Source of the DNA: Ectopseudomonas chengduensis
Lineage (GTDB): Bacteria; Pseudomonadota; Gammaproteobacteria; Pseudomonadales; Pseudomonadaceae
Reading direction: 5' to 3'
DNA length: 64,000 nucleotides
NCBI RefSeq assembly: GCF_015712065.1
Contig: NZ_JACFYZ010000001.1
Span: forward strand, 620,001-684,000
In this document: positions 1 through 8,343 of the stretch, piece after piece
Layout of the letters: every line of letters starts with the position of its first letter
How positions within the stretch are numbered: the first letter of the stretch is position 1
Program-made: the position numbers and the translations under genes
The notes under the pieces: generated by a model
Told to the model about the DNA's origin: nothing
Databases searched by the model: none
The model's input: only the letters and a program-made list of their open reading frames with translations

Positions 1-151
1 GCTGCAACCAGTCCAGCGCGGCGGCCGAATCGGAGAAACTGATGGTGTCGCGCAGGCCAAAGGCCCGGAGGCTGGACTCCAGCAGGCGGCTGTTGGCGAT
101 CACGTCATCGACGATGACCACGCGTGATTGGCGAAAGTCCTTAGACAGCAT
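1..151 (-). CDS. Response regulator, receiver domain (partial, N-terminus only)
   Basis: Only the first 50 codons are present and the gene runs off the left edge of the window. The start reads MLSKDFRQSRVVIVDD, with the beta-1 strand and acidic pair of a CheY-like receiver, followed by a helix (NSRLLESSLRAFG). The ATG at 151 lies inside the 3' end of the sensor kinase gene (11-bp overlap), so the two are translationally coupled. It is probably the cognate regulator of that kinase. The output domain is outside the window, so its role cannot be told. Confidence 0.8.
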   Translation of the reverse strand, partial: MLSKDFRQSRVVIVDDVIANSRLLESSLRAFGLRDTISFSDSAAALDWLQ

Positions 152-2630
152 CGTTAGCCTCCTTGCCGGTCAGGTCGCAGACCAGTTGGTGTAGTTCATC
201 AGGGTCGATGGGCACGCCGAGCAAGGCGCTGGCACCCAGACCGACCAGTTCCTGCAACTGATCTTCACGGCTCAGCAGAATCACCGGCAGGTCCGCCAGC
301 TCGGCGCTCTGGTGCAGGGCGCGGAGCAGGTCGCGGCCGTCGAGGCCATTCAGTTCGACGCTGAGCAGCAGCACGTCAGGGCACCTGCTGTGCAGCGCTG
401 CCAGCAGCTGCTGGCCATCCTCGAACTGTTGCAGATCGATATCGGCCAGCGCCTGGCTGACGATTTCACGGTTCGAGCGGTCGAGGTCGCCGTGATAGAC
501 GCATGCCTGACGCGGCGTCGATTCAACTGCTTCAGCTTGTACCGGGGTAACGTGGCGCGGCAGGTCGATCCAGAACTGGCTGCCCTTGTTCGGCTCGCTG
601 TGCAGACCCATCTCGCCATTCATCAGCGCTGCATATTCCTTGCACAACGATAGGCCAATTCCGGTGCCCTGGATGGCGCCGTTCTCCTGGCCCAGGCGCT
701 GGAAGGGTTCGAACAGCAGCGGTTGCAACTCACTGGCGATACCCATGCCGGTGTCGCTGACCATCAAGCGCACTCGACCGTCGTGTTCCATGCAGCTGAG
801 GCTGACGCTGCCTGCTGGTGTGTACTTGATGGCGTTCGATAGCAGGTTGAGCAGCACCTGGCGCAGGCGACGTGCGTCTGCCAGTACCGGCACCTGACTA
901 GGCGGCAAGGACAGCTTTAGCCTCAAACCGCGGGCTTCGACCTCGGGTGCTACCAGGTCGGCACACTCGTTCATCAGGGCCACTGCGTCTACTTTGGCCA
1001 TTTCCAGGCGCGGCAGGTCACTCTGCAGGCTCGACCAGTCGAGAATGTCGCCCACCAACTGGTTGAGGTGGCGGCTGGCGAGCAGAATTTCTTCGAGGTA
1101 GTCGGTGTCCTGCTGCCCCTGTTGCCCTTGCTGCATGCGCATCAGCTGGGCGAAACCCTGTATCGCGTTCAGCGGTGTACGCAACTCATGACTCATGCTG
1201 GAGATGAACTGGCTCTTGGCGCGGCTAGCTTCCTGGGCTTCGTGGCTGGCACGTTGCAGCTGCGTGGCACTGCGCTCAAGGCGCTGGCCCATGGATTCGA
1301 CGTCATCGATGATGGCTTCTAGTTCGTCGATGGTGGTCGCCGGGCGTTTCGGCTTCCAGTTGCCCTGGCCAATCTCACGGAGCATGGTGACTATGCCACC
1401 GATGGGTTTGCGCAGACGCTCGGTCAGCTCGCGGGCGCGGCCCCACATGAAGGCAAAGAACACCAGATAGAACAGCACCAGACCGCCGATCAGCAGGTAG
1501 CCGATGTTTCGGTAATGGCTGGCGAGTTCATTGGTCTGGCTGAATACCTCCATCTCATCGACTACCGCCAGCAGATGCCAGTCGGTGGATGGGATCGTTG
1601 CCCAGGCAACCAGGTGTGGACGGTCGTTGAGGTTCACGGAAAGCACGCCTTTGTCCCGCTGCGCAATGGCGTTGGCGAGGCCTTCGGTATCGGCACGTTT
1701 GAGCAGATTGAAGTCCTCGGGTTTGAACAGTTCCGAACTGATGGCTTCGTCGTAGGAGTGGGTGGTCAGTTCATCCAGGCCGAAGTCGTCCTCTCCGGCT
1801 GGAGGCAAGGCCATGATGTTCATTTCGTTGCTGACGATCACTCCATATCCGTTCCATGGCACCTCGAGGCTCTGGATATGTTCGAGCAACTTGCCGACTG
1901 TGATGTCCAGGCCGACTACGCCTTCGAGAAAGTCCCCGCGTAGCACGGGGGCAACGGCCGAGAGCATCCAGCCCTGGCCTGCTGGGTCGAGGTAGACGTC
2001 GGTCCAGGCGACCTTGCGTTCGGGGTTGTGCTTGGCGTCTGCCAGGTAATAGAAGTTGTAGTCCGGTATCACCATGTCGTGGGGATACTGTGCAGGTGTG
2101 TCGAACCAGGGAAAGATGCGGTTGTAGCTGTCCCAGCTGTTGAAATAGATGCTGGCTACCAGCGGGTTTTGCCGCACGGTTTCGCGCATCAGCGGGTCGA
2201 GATTGGCCAGGCGCGCGACTTTTTGCAGGTCCTGCTGCTCCAGCGGTGTGGCGTTGGAGTAGAAAGATGCCGCGCCACCTTCATCGCTGGGGCTGTAGCG
2301 CACCCCGCTGGGCGTCACTGCCAACTCTGCCGGCGCGACCGGTTGGTTGTCGTTTAGCGTGCTCTGGGTCAGGGAGGCGTAGGTGCTGGTCAGACGAGCA
2401 ATATGGCCCAGCTCGCTCTCGACCAGGTGAGCTTCCTGACCCGCTGCAGCCTGCAGGTCGCTCAGCGCGGTCGAGCGCAAGTGGGATATCTGTGCGTCAC
2501 GGATGGAGACGTTGGTGAGCAGATAGACGCTGATCAGTACTGTCTCCACCAGGATCAGTGGAATCAGAGCCGTTTGCACGAATGCACGCCATATCCATGT
2601 CCGAAGACTGACTCGAGAGCCGTTTTGCAT
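141..2630 (-). CDS. Membrane hybrid sensor histidine kinase with Cache-like sensor and degenerate C-terminal receiver
   Basis: 829 residues. TM1 is at about 15-38, then comes a large periplasmic region of about 340 residues that looks like a double Cache domain (contains FNSWDSYNRIFPW and DVYLDPAGQGWMLS). TM2 is at about 380-398, followed by a HAMP-like linker. The HisKA box is SMSHELRTPLNAIQG (His481), with an N box (LLNLLSNAIKYTP), G1 DTGMGI and G2 GTGIGLSL of HATPase_c. The last 120 residues fold like a receiver, but the phospho-acceptor position is Ser757 (LLLSVELNG) and the conserved Lys before Pro is Val (LLGVPID), so this domain should not be phosphorylated. It overlaps a response-regulator gene downstream, which presumably takes the phosphate. 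The ligand is unknown; Cache domains usually bind small organic molecules in the periplasm. Confidence 0.85.
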   Translation of the reverse strand: MQNGSRVSLRTWIWRAFVQTALIPLILVETVLISVYLLTNVSIRDAQISHLRSTALSDLQAAAGQEAHLVESELGHIARLTSTYASLTQSTLNDNQPVAPAELAVTPSGVRYSPSDEGGAASFYSNATPLEQQDLQKVARLANLDPLMRETVRQNPLVASIYFNSWDSYNRIFPWFDTPAQYPHDMVIPDYNFYYLADAKHNPERKVAWTDVYLDPAGQGWMLSAVAPVLRGDFLEGVVGLDITVGKLLEHIQSLEVPWNGYGVIVSNEMNIMALPPAGEDDFGLDELTTHSYDEAISSELFKPEDFNLLKRADTEGLANAIAQRDKGVLSVNLNDRPHLVAWATIPSTDWHLLAVVDEMEVFSQTNELASHYRNIGYLLIGGLVLFYLVFFAFMWGRARELTERLRKPIGGIVTMLREIGQGNWKPKRPATTIDELEAIIDDVESMGQRLERSATQLQRASHEAQEASRAKSQFISSMSHELRTPLNAIQGFAQLMRMQQGQQGQQDTDYLEEILLASRHLNQLVGDILDWSSLQSDLPRLEMAKVDAVALMNECADLVAPEVEARGLRLKLSLPPSQVPVLADARRLRQVLLNLLSNAIKYTPAGSVSLSCMEHDGRVRLMVSDTGMGIASELQPLLFEPFQRLGQENGAIQGTGIGLSLCKEYAALMNGEMGLHSEPNKGSQFWIDLPRHVTPVQAEAVESTPRQACVYHGDLDRSNREIVSQALADIDLQQFEDGQQLLAALHSRCPDVLLLSVELNGLDGRDLLRALHQSAELADLPVILLSREDQLQELVGLGASALLGVPIDPDELHQLVCDLTGKEANDAV

Positions 2631-2843
2631 GACGCACGCTCCTGCGGGGCGAACGAATGATGTCGATATGATATCTGGGCTTTTCTTAAGTAAGGCTTAG
2701 CTAAAGGTAGTAGCTATTGCGCCAGATCAATGCTCTTGTGCAGGCGCTGAATTCAGTGGATGAAAGGTATGGCAGGTGTCGGGTAACTTTGGGTTCTGTG
2801 CTAGTCTGGCCGGCCTTTTTCACAGCCCCAAGCGGAGCCTTTC

Positions 2844-3473
2844 ATGTCCGAATTCAACTTCAGCCCCGATCTGTCCTCCGATGAAGGTCGCGTCAGCTAT
2901 GGCATCGGTCGTCAACTCGGTGGTCAGTTGCGCGACAACCCGCCGCCCGGCGTGGACCTGACTGCCATCCTCGCCGGTCTGACCGACGCGTTCAGCGGCC
3001 AGGCCAGTCGTGTTTCCGAAGCCGAGCTGGGCGCCAGCTTCAAGGTCATCCGCGAAATCATGCAGGCTGAAGCGGCCGCCAAGGCCGAAGCCGCTGCTGG
3101 CGAAGGTCGTGCCTACCTGGCCGAAAACGCCAAGCGCGAAGGCGTGACCGTATTGGCCTCCGGCCTGCAGTACGAAGTGCTGGTCGCTGGCGAGGGCGCC
3201 AAGCCGTCCGCCGAGGATCAGGTGCGTACCCACTACCACGGCACGCTGATCGACGGCACCGTGTTCGACAGCTCCTACGAGCGTGGCCAGCCGGCTGAAT
3301 TCCCGGTTGGTGGCGTGATTCCGGGTTGGGTCGAGGCGCTGCAACTGATGGGCACCGGTAGCAAATGGCGCCTGCACGTGCCGAGCGAGCTGGCCTACGG
3401 CGCCCAGGGTGTCGGCAGCATCCCGCCGCACAGTGTGCTGGTATTCGATGTAGAGCTGCTGGATATTCTGTAA
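2844..3473 (+). CDS. fklB: FKBP-type peptidyl-prolyl cis-trans isomerase, FklB/FKBP22 type
   Basis: 209 residues, close to E. coli FklB (about 206). The N-terminal alpha-helical dimerisation domain (about 1-100, begins MSEFNFSPDLSSDEGRVSY) precedes the FKBP catalytic domain. The latter shows the conserved VRTHYHGTLIDGTVFDSSY, VIPGWVEALQLM and PSELAYG motifs. There is no signal peptide, so the protein should be cytoplasmic. It catalyses proline isomerisation in protein folding. The start ATG has a GGAG box 6 bases upstream. The gene stands alone and is closed by a strong terminator. Confidence 0.93.
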   Translation: MSEFNFSPDLSSDEGRVSYGIGRQLGGQLRDNPPPGVDLTAILAGLTDAFSGQASRVSEAELGASFKVIREIMQAEAAAKAEAAAGEGRAYLAENAKREGVTVLASGLQYEVLVAGEGAKPSAEDQVRTHYHGTLIDGTVFDSSYERGQPAEFPVGGVIPGWVEALQLMGTGSKWRLHVPSELAYGAQGVGSIPPHSVLVFDVELLDIL

Positions 3474-3538
3474 GTCTTGGGACGCAAGCTGTCGCTTCGG
3501 TGCGCACAGCGCACCCTACATGGCAGCCTGATCCAACG

Positions 3539-3576
3539 AAACGGGGCACCCTGCTGACAGGGTGCCCCGTTTTGTC
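3539..3576. terminator. Rho-independent terminator, probably bidirectional
   Basis: Perfect 13-bp inverted repeat ACGGGGCACCCTG / CAGGGTGCCCCGT with a 4-base loop. It is extended by A:T pairs and followed on the plus strand by TTTTGTCTTT. It separates the convergent fklB (ends 3473) and the small gene ending at 3579. The A-rich left flank gives a T-tract on the other strand too. Confidence 0.9.
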
Positions 3577-3578
3577 TT

Positions 3579-3809
3579 TCAGGATGGGCGCAGGGCCCGT
3601 GCGTAGCAGTACAGAAACAGGCTGCGCACCAGCTCTTTGAGCACGATGGGTTCGCTGGAGCTGAGCTCGTGCAGGTCCAGGTCGCCCTGGTCGCGCAGCT
3701 CGTCCAGCGCTTCTTCTTCCAGCATGGCGCAGACTTCCCCGGTTTCGCGGTTGAGGATGCGCAGGTAGGGATGCGGGCGGTCCAGCCAGGCATCGATCAG
3801 GTAGGTCAT
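3579..3809 (-). CDS. Small conserved hypothetical protein
   Basis: 76 residues, acidic in the middle, with no signal peptide and no membrane segment. The sequence starts MTYLIDAWLDRPHPYLRILN and ends in a hydrophobic helix (VLKELVRSLFLYCYARAL). I do not recognise a named family; short proteins of this type are common in Pseudomonas genomes. The start is supported by AGGAG 7 bases before the ATG. It is monocistronic and ends at the shared terminator with fklB. Confidence 0.7.
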   Translation of the reverse strand: MTYLIDAWLDRPHPYLRILNRETGEVCAMLEEEALDELRDQGDLDLHELSSSEPIVLKELVRSLFLYCYARALRPS

Positions 3810-4063
3810 GGCAGGTCTCCTTGGCCGTCTTTACGTAACTGAGAATAATTCCTATTACATAAATAGCAAGGGTTAATTGCGACCTTTTGTCGTTTGCCTG
3901 TTTTCAGTGGGGGCGGACAGGTCGAATGCTTGTCCGCCCTGCGTACCTTCCCCGCCTGTGAGCTGGAGGGCCGCAGCCTGCGTCACGGCGTCCATTCTGC
4001 CGCGCAGGCCGAAGATGCTGGGGCGAGCCGCGTGCTGCGTGCCACGCCGGTTCGCAGGTTGGC

Positions 4064-5689
4064 TCAGGAGCCCAGGCGGCGAGTCACTTCGCCCAGTTGG
4101 CCGGACATGTCATGCAGGTTGCGGCTGGCCTTCTGCGTGCGCTCGACGTTGTCCTGGTTGGCGCTGGCGATGGCGGTCAGCTCGGTGAGGTTGCGCGAGA
4201 TGTCCTCGGCCACCGAGGTCTGCTCTTCGGCGGCGGTGGCGATCTGCTGGTTCATGTCGCGGATGGCCTCTACCGCCTCGGTGATGCGCTGCAGCATGGC
4301 GCCCGCCTCGGTGACCTGGGTCACGCCCTGTTCGCTGCGCTGCTGGCCGCTCTCGATGGCGCGCACGGCATTCAGTGCGCCGTTCTGCACGGTATCGATG
4401 ATCTGGTTGATCTCGGCGGTGGATTCGGCTGTGCGCTGGGCCAGGGTGCGCACCTCGTCGGCGACCACGGCGAAACCACGGCCCTGTTCGCCGGCGCGCG
4501 CGGCCTCAATGGCGGCGTTGAGCGCCAGCAGGTTGGTCTGCTCGGCGATGCCGCGGATCACTTCCAGCACCTTGCCGATACGCCCGCTGTCGCTTTCCAG
4601 GCGACGGATCACCTCGGCGGTGTTGGCGATCTCGCCGCGAATGTCGGTGATGGTGGCGATGGTCGACTGCATCACCGTGCTGCCCTGACGGGCTGAGTCG
4701 TCGGCATCGTTGGCCGCGTGCGCGGCATCAGCGGCATGCCGTGCGACTTCCTGAGCGGTGGCGGACATCTCGTGCATGGCGGTGGCGACCTGATCGGTAC
4801 GCTCGAACTGCTCGCTGACGCCCTCGGTCATGCGTGAGGCGATGGCGTTCAACTCGCTGCTGGCGCTATCGAGGTTCTGCGTGCTCTGGTGCAGACGCTC
4901 GCTGGTGCTGGCGAGAAAGTCGCGCAGGGTGTTCGCGGCGCGCGCCAGCAGGCCCAGCTCATCCTGCCGAGTGCTTTCCACGCGTTGACCGAAGCGACCT
5001 TGGCTGAGCTGGTCGACATGGCCGATCAAGTGGCGGATGGGAATGATCAGATTGCGATTGACCAGCCACAGGCTGAATACGGCGATGACCAGGGCGGCGG
5101 CCAGCATCACGATGGTGCCGCTGAGAATGGTGCGTGCGGCGCTGGCGTTGATCTGCTCGGCCTGGCTCAGGCTGTTCTGGCGCAACTGCTCGACCAGTGC
5201 AGTCATCTGCTCACTGGCGGCGCGGTCGATGCCTTTGACGGCTTCATCGCCTGCCCTGGCATCGGCACCGGCGGCCACGAAGGCGTCGCGGCCCTTGCGG
5301 TAATTGCCGCCGAGCGCCTGATGTTCGCTGCGCAGGCGTTCGACCTGCGTCTTCAAGGCCGGGTCGGCAGTGGCGACCTGGGTCAACTGGCCGAGAATGT
5401 CCTGCACCTTGCGCTCCTGCGCTTCGAACTGGCTCCAGTAGCGTTGCAGGTTGGCGCTGTCCTGGCCGCGCAGCAGGACGTTCTTCCATTCCTGCACCTG
5501 GATCTTGAATTCGACATTGGCCGCGTCGATCAGGCGTGAAGATTCCAGCGGCCCATCGAGCAGGCCGCGGTAGGACTGAATGCCGCTGGAGAGGAAGCTG
5601 AAGCAGGCCAGGGCGGTGATCAGGATCAGCGCCAGACTGCCGCCGAGCAGGGCGAGAATCTGCGCGCGCAGGGATTTTTGCAGGAACAT
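4064..5689 (-). CDS. Methyl-accepting chemotaxis protein
   Basis: 541 residues. TM1 is at about 10-32. The periplasmic region (about 33-190) looks like a four-helix-bundle sensor with no Cache motifs. TM2 is at about 192-212, then HAMP, then the signalling domain. The hairpin tip is canonical (NLLALNAAIEAARAGEQGRG, FAVVADEVRTLAQR). It relays ligand binding to CheA/CheW at the inner membrane. No chemotaxis or hexarate gene is co-transcribed; the next gene is divergent. The C-terminus (GEVTRRLGS) lacks a CheR/CheB-tethering pentapeptide. The ligand is unknown. Confidence 0.93.
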   Translation of the reverse strand: MFLQKSLRAQILALLGGSLALILITALACFSFLSSGIQSYRGLLDGPLESSRLIDAANVEFKIQVQEWKNVLLRGQDSANLQRYWSQFEAQERKVQDILGQLTQVATADPALKTQVERLRSEHQALGGNYRKGRDAFVAAGADARAGDEAVKGIDRAASEQMTALVEQLRQNSLSQAEQINASAARTILSGTIVMLAAALVIAVFSLWLVNRNLIIPIRHLIGHVDQLSQGRFGQRVESTRQDELGLLARAANTLRDFLASTSERLHQSTQNLDSASSELNAIASRMTEGVSEQFERTDQVATAMHEMSATAQEVARHAADAAHAANDADDSARQGSTVMQSTIATITDIRGEIANTAEVIRRLESDSGRIGKVLEVIRGIAEQTNLLALNAAIEAARAGEQGRGFAVVADEVRTLAQRTAESTAEINQIIDTVQNGALNAVRAIESGQQRSEQGVTQVTEAGAMLQRITEAVEAIRDMNQQIATAAEEQTSVAEDISRNLTELTAIASANQDNVERTQKASRNLHDMSGQLGEVTRRLGS

Positions 5690-5828
5690 GATGGGATGCC
5701 TCGGAGGTCAGGCGGAGCGGGACATATTCAGCGTAGTTGGTGAATGTTGCAGATTTGTGAAATGTCTAGACGAGTCCGGCAAATGGCCATGAGCAAGCCT
5801 GGCGTCGGGGGGCAATCCTGATACTTGA

Positions 5829-5844
5829 ATGATTGCGCAATCAT
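5829..5844. promoter_or_regulatory. Perfect 16-bp palindrome, candidate operator upstream of talarate/galactarate dehydratase
   Basis: ATGATTGCGCAATCAT is a perfect dyad 73 bases before the ATG of the dehydratase gene. Its size and A/T-rich arms would suit a LysR-type dimer site, and a LysR gene lies just downstream of the dehydratase. The role is inferred from position only. Confidence 0.4.
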
Positions 5845-5916
5845 CTTAATCTGACTCGGGTTGTCCATTTTCGGCGGCCCAACGGGGGCGTCGAGTTTCA
5901 TCACGAGGAAGATGTC

Positions 5917-7071
5917 ATGACCGATAACGCCACCCCACACGCCGACGATGACCGTATCACCTGGCTCAGCCTGCGCTCGGTAGCGCTGCCGCTGGCCAAC
6001 CCGATCAGCGATGCCAAGGTGCTCACAGGTCGGCAGAAGCCGATGACCGAGATCGCCATCCTGATCGCCGAGATCGAAACCCGCGACGGTCATCGTGGCC
6101 TGGGCTTCAGCTACTCCAAGCGCGCCGGTGGCCCCGGTCAGTTCGCCCACGCCCTGGAAGTGGCGCCTAATCTGATCGGCGAGAACCCCAGCGATATCGC
6201 CAAACTCTGGGACAAACTGTGCTGGGCTGGCGCCTCGGTGGGGCGCAGCGGCCTGGCGAGCCAGGCCATCGGCGCCTTCGACGTTGCCCTGTGGGATCTC
6301 AAGGCGCGCCGCTCCGGTCTTTCGCTGGCGCGACTGCTCGGCAGTCATCGTGATTCGGTACGTTGCTACAACACCTCTGGCGGCTTTCTGCATACGCCGC
6401 TCGATCAGTTGCTGAAGAACACAGACATTTCCCGCGAAAAGGGCATCGGCGGCATCAAACTCAAGGTCGGCCAGCCCGACTGGGCGCTGGATATCCATCG
6501 CGTCAGCACGGTGCGTGAGCACCTGGGCGAGAGCTTCCCGCTGATGGTCGACGCCAACCAGCAATGGGACCGCCCGACCGCACGGCGCATGTGCCGTCGT
6601 CTGGAGCCCTTCGACCTGATCTGGATCGAGGAGCCGCTGGACTGCTACGACGCCGAAGGCCATGCCGAGCTGGTGCGCCTGTTCGATACGCCGATCGCCA
6701 CCGGTGAGATGCTCACCAGCCCCGCCGAGCACTGGGAGTTCATTCGCCAGCGCGGCGCCGACTTCCTTATGCCCGATGCGCCGCGCGTTGGCGGTATCAC
6801 GCCTTACCTGCGCGTGCAGACGCTGGCCGAGCAGGCCGGCATGACCCTGGCACCGCACTTCGCCATGGAGCTGCACGTGCACCTGGCCGCCAGCCATACC
6901 CGCGAGCCCTGGGTCGAGCATTTCGAATGGCTGGAGCCGCTGTTCAACGAGCGCCTGGAAATTCGCGACGGGCGCATGTTGGTGCCGACTCGTCCGGGCC
7001 TGGGTCTGAGCCTGAGCGAGCAGGTTGCCGGCTGGACGGTTCAGCAGGCAGAGGTCGGCAAACGCGCTTAG
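5917..7071 (+). CDS. L-talarate/galactarate dehydratase (enolase superfamily, mandelate racemase subgroup)
   Basis: 384 residues from the ATG at 5917, which has GAGGAA 6 bases before it. An in-frame start at 5833 would add a non-conserved leader. It matches the Salmonella L-talarate/galactarate dehydratase over its whole length as I remember it (SDAKVLTGRQKP, CYNTSGGFLHTPLDQ, APRVGGI, ELRDGRM-like end). Active-site elements are visible: the KLK pair at 181-183, Mg2+ ligands in VDANQQW, IEEPLD and ATGEM, and His314 in APHFAME. It should dehydrate galactarate or L-talarate to 5-keto-4-deoxyglucarate, which KdgD at 13403 can process. It stands alone, convergent with and 4 bp from a LysR gene. 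Confidence 0.87.
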   Translation: MTDNATPHADDDRITWLSLRSVALPLANPISDAKVLTGRQKPMTEIAILIAEIETRDGHRGLGFSYSKRAGGPGQFAHALEVAPNLIGENPSDIAKLWDKLCWAGASVGRSGLASQAIGAFDVALWDLKARRSGLSLARLLGSHRDSVRCYNTSGGFLHTPLDQLLKNTDISREKGIGGIKLKVGQPDWALDIHRVSTVREHLGESFPLMVDANQQWDRPTARRMCRRLEPFDLIWIEEPLDCYDAEGHAELVRLFDTPIATGEMLTSPAEHWEFIRQRGADFLMPDAPRVGGITPYLRVQTLAEQAGMTLAPHFAMELHVHLAASHTREPWVEHFEWLEPLFNERLEIRDGRMLVPTRPGLGLSLSEQVAGWTVQQAEVGKRA

Positions 7072-7075
7072 AGCG

Positions 7076-7981
7076 TCAGTTCTGCGGATAGATGTCGCGA
7101 GCGGCCTGGCGCACAGCTGCGATCATCGACGGCAAGGCCGGGTTGTCGTTGTCGTCGCGCCAGACCAGATGCAACTCCCCGCATACGCCTGACGGTAGCG
7201 GCAGCTCGCGGAAACGTACCTGCTCGAAGCGGATGGCACTGGCGCTGCGCGGCACCAGTGCCAGCCCCATGCCGGCATTGACCAGCGACAGGATGGTCAG
7301 GGTCGAGCCCAGCGCCTGAACGAATTCAGGCTGGATGCCGCTGGCGCGAAACAGGCCGGTGTGCAGCTCGTTGAAGGGCTGCCAGGCGGTATGCGCGTAA
7401 AGAATGAAAGGCTGACCATGGAGCATTTCCAGGGTCGGCCTTTCGTGCTGCGCCAGCGGATGCGCGGCGGGCGCGGCCAGCACGAAGGGTTCGCGTAGCA
7501 GGCATTCGCTGACCAGTCCGGGTTGCTGCAAGGGCGCGCGCACGATGGTCAGGTCCACACGCCGGGCACGCAGTGCCTGCACCTGTTCGAAGGTGCTCAT
7601 CTCCAGCAAGGCGATATCCACCCCAGGGCGTTCGCGCTTGGCAGTGGTGATCGCACGCGGCAGCACGTCATACACCGCGCTGGCGACGAAGCTGATAGTG
7701 AGTGCGCCACTTTCGCCAATGGCGGCCAGTCGGGCGCTTTGCGCGGCGCGGTGGGCCTGATCGAGCAGCGCCTGGGCTTCGACGAAGAAGGCACGGCCAG
7801 CCGCCGTCAAGGCAACCGAGCGAGTGCTGCGGGTGAACAGCGTCACGCCCAACTGATGCTCGAGCAACTGTATCTGCCGGCTCAGCGGCGGCTGGGTCAT
7901 GTTCAGGCGCTCGGCAGCGCGCCGGAAATTCAGTTCGGCGGCCAGGGTGGTGAAGCAGCGCAGTTGGGCCAGGTCGAACAT
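7076..7981 (-). CDS. LysR-family transcriptional regulator
   Basis: 301 residues. The N-terminal winged HTH (MFDLAQLRCFTTLAAELNFRR, then NMTQPPLSRQI, HQLGVTLFTRSTRSV) is followed by an effector domain with the ILVEGTI/BenM-CatM look (SFVASAVYDVLPR). Such regulators sense small carboxylates. It is convergent with the talarate/galactarate dehydratase gene, ending 4 bp from it, so it is the obvious candidate regulator of that gene. A dyad just upstream of its start suggests autoregulation. The effector is not known from sequence. Confidence 0.9.
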   Translation of the reverse strand: MFDLAQLRCFTTLAAELNFRRAAERLNMTQPPLSRQIQLLEHQLGVTLFTRSTRSVALTAAGRAFFVEAQALLDQAHRAAQSARLAAIGESGALTISFVASAVYDVLPRAITTAKRERPGVDIALLEMSTFEQVQALRARRVDLTIVRAPLQQPGLVSECLLREPFVLAAPAAHPLAQHERPTLEMLHGQPFILYAHTAWQPFNELHTGLFRASGIQPEFVQALGSTLTILSLVNAGMGLALVPRSASAIRFEQVRFRELPLPSGVCGELHLVWRDDNDNPALPSMIAAVRQAARDIYPQN

Positions 7982-7999
7982 TGATTCATTCCGGGTATC

Positions 8000-8020
8000 A
8001 ATCTAGTGATTGATTAGATT
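8000..8020. promoter_or_regulatory. Candidate LysR operator (AATCTA-N9-TAGATT)
   Basis: Perfect 6-bp arms separated by 9 bases, starting 19 bases upstream of the LysR start codon. The shape fits the T-N11-A dyads used by LysR proteins for autoregulation. Inference from position and symmetry only. Confidence 0.4.
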
Positions 8021-8088
8021 AGACCTGGATCAATGAGCGCGTCCACTATCGTGCTCAAGCCGCTGCAGTTGGCGTTGTAGAGGGCTAG

Positions 8089-8273
8089 CAGGCCGTTGAA
8101 AAACGTAGGCGAGGCAGCCAGTGCAATACCGATGGTGGCCCCACAAAAACAGGCGAAAAACGGTCGGAGTCGCGGTCGACTTTACGAGCTGTAAATGAGC
8201 ATTTTGATCGGCCTCGCGCACGAGCCTGTTTTTAACGCAGCAATGGCAACGCAGGTAGTTTTTCAACAGCCTG
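8089..8273. mobile_element. MITE-like non-coding inverted-repeat element, copy A
   Basis: 185 bp bounded by terminal inverted repeats CAGGCCGTTGAAAAAC and GTTTTTCAACAGCCTG, and flanked on both sides by CTAG (8085-8088, 8274-8277), which reads as a 4-bp target duplication. It shares its ends and core (TTTACGAGCTGTAAATGAGC) with the copies at 20298 and 46219. It holds no plausible ORF. It lies between the LysR gene and the end of the tct operon. Confidence 0.8.
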
Positions 8274-8297
8274 CTAGAGGCACAGAGGTGGGAGTCA

Positions 8298-8330
8298 GGA
8301 AAGAACCGCCCCCTGAGCAGAGGGGGCGGC
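8298..8330 (-). terminator. Terminator of the gudX-like/tctCBA operon
   Basis: On the minus strand, CCGCCCCCT - 6 bases - AGGGGGCGG lies just after the tctA stop codon and is followed by TTCTTTCC. The stem is 9 bp, GC only. Confidence 0.75.
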
Positions 8331-8343
8331 AAGTTGCGGGGTA

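Noticed and set aside
3911..3939. Inverted repeat GGGCGGACA / TGTCCGCCC downstream of the chemoreceptor gene
   Set aside because: Only a 9-bp stem with no T-run on either strand; not enough for a terminator call.
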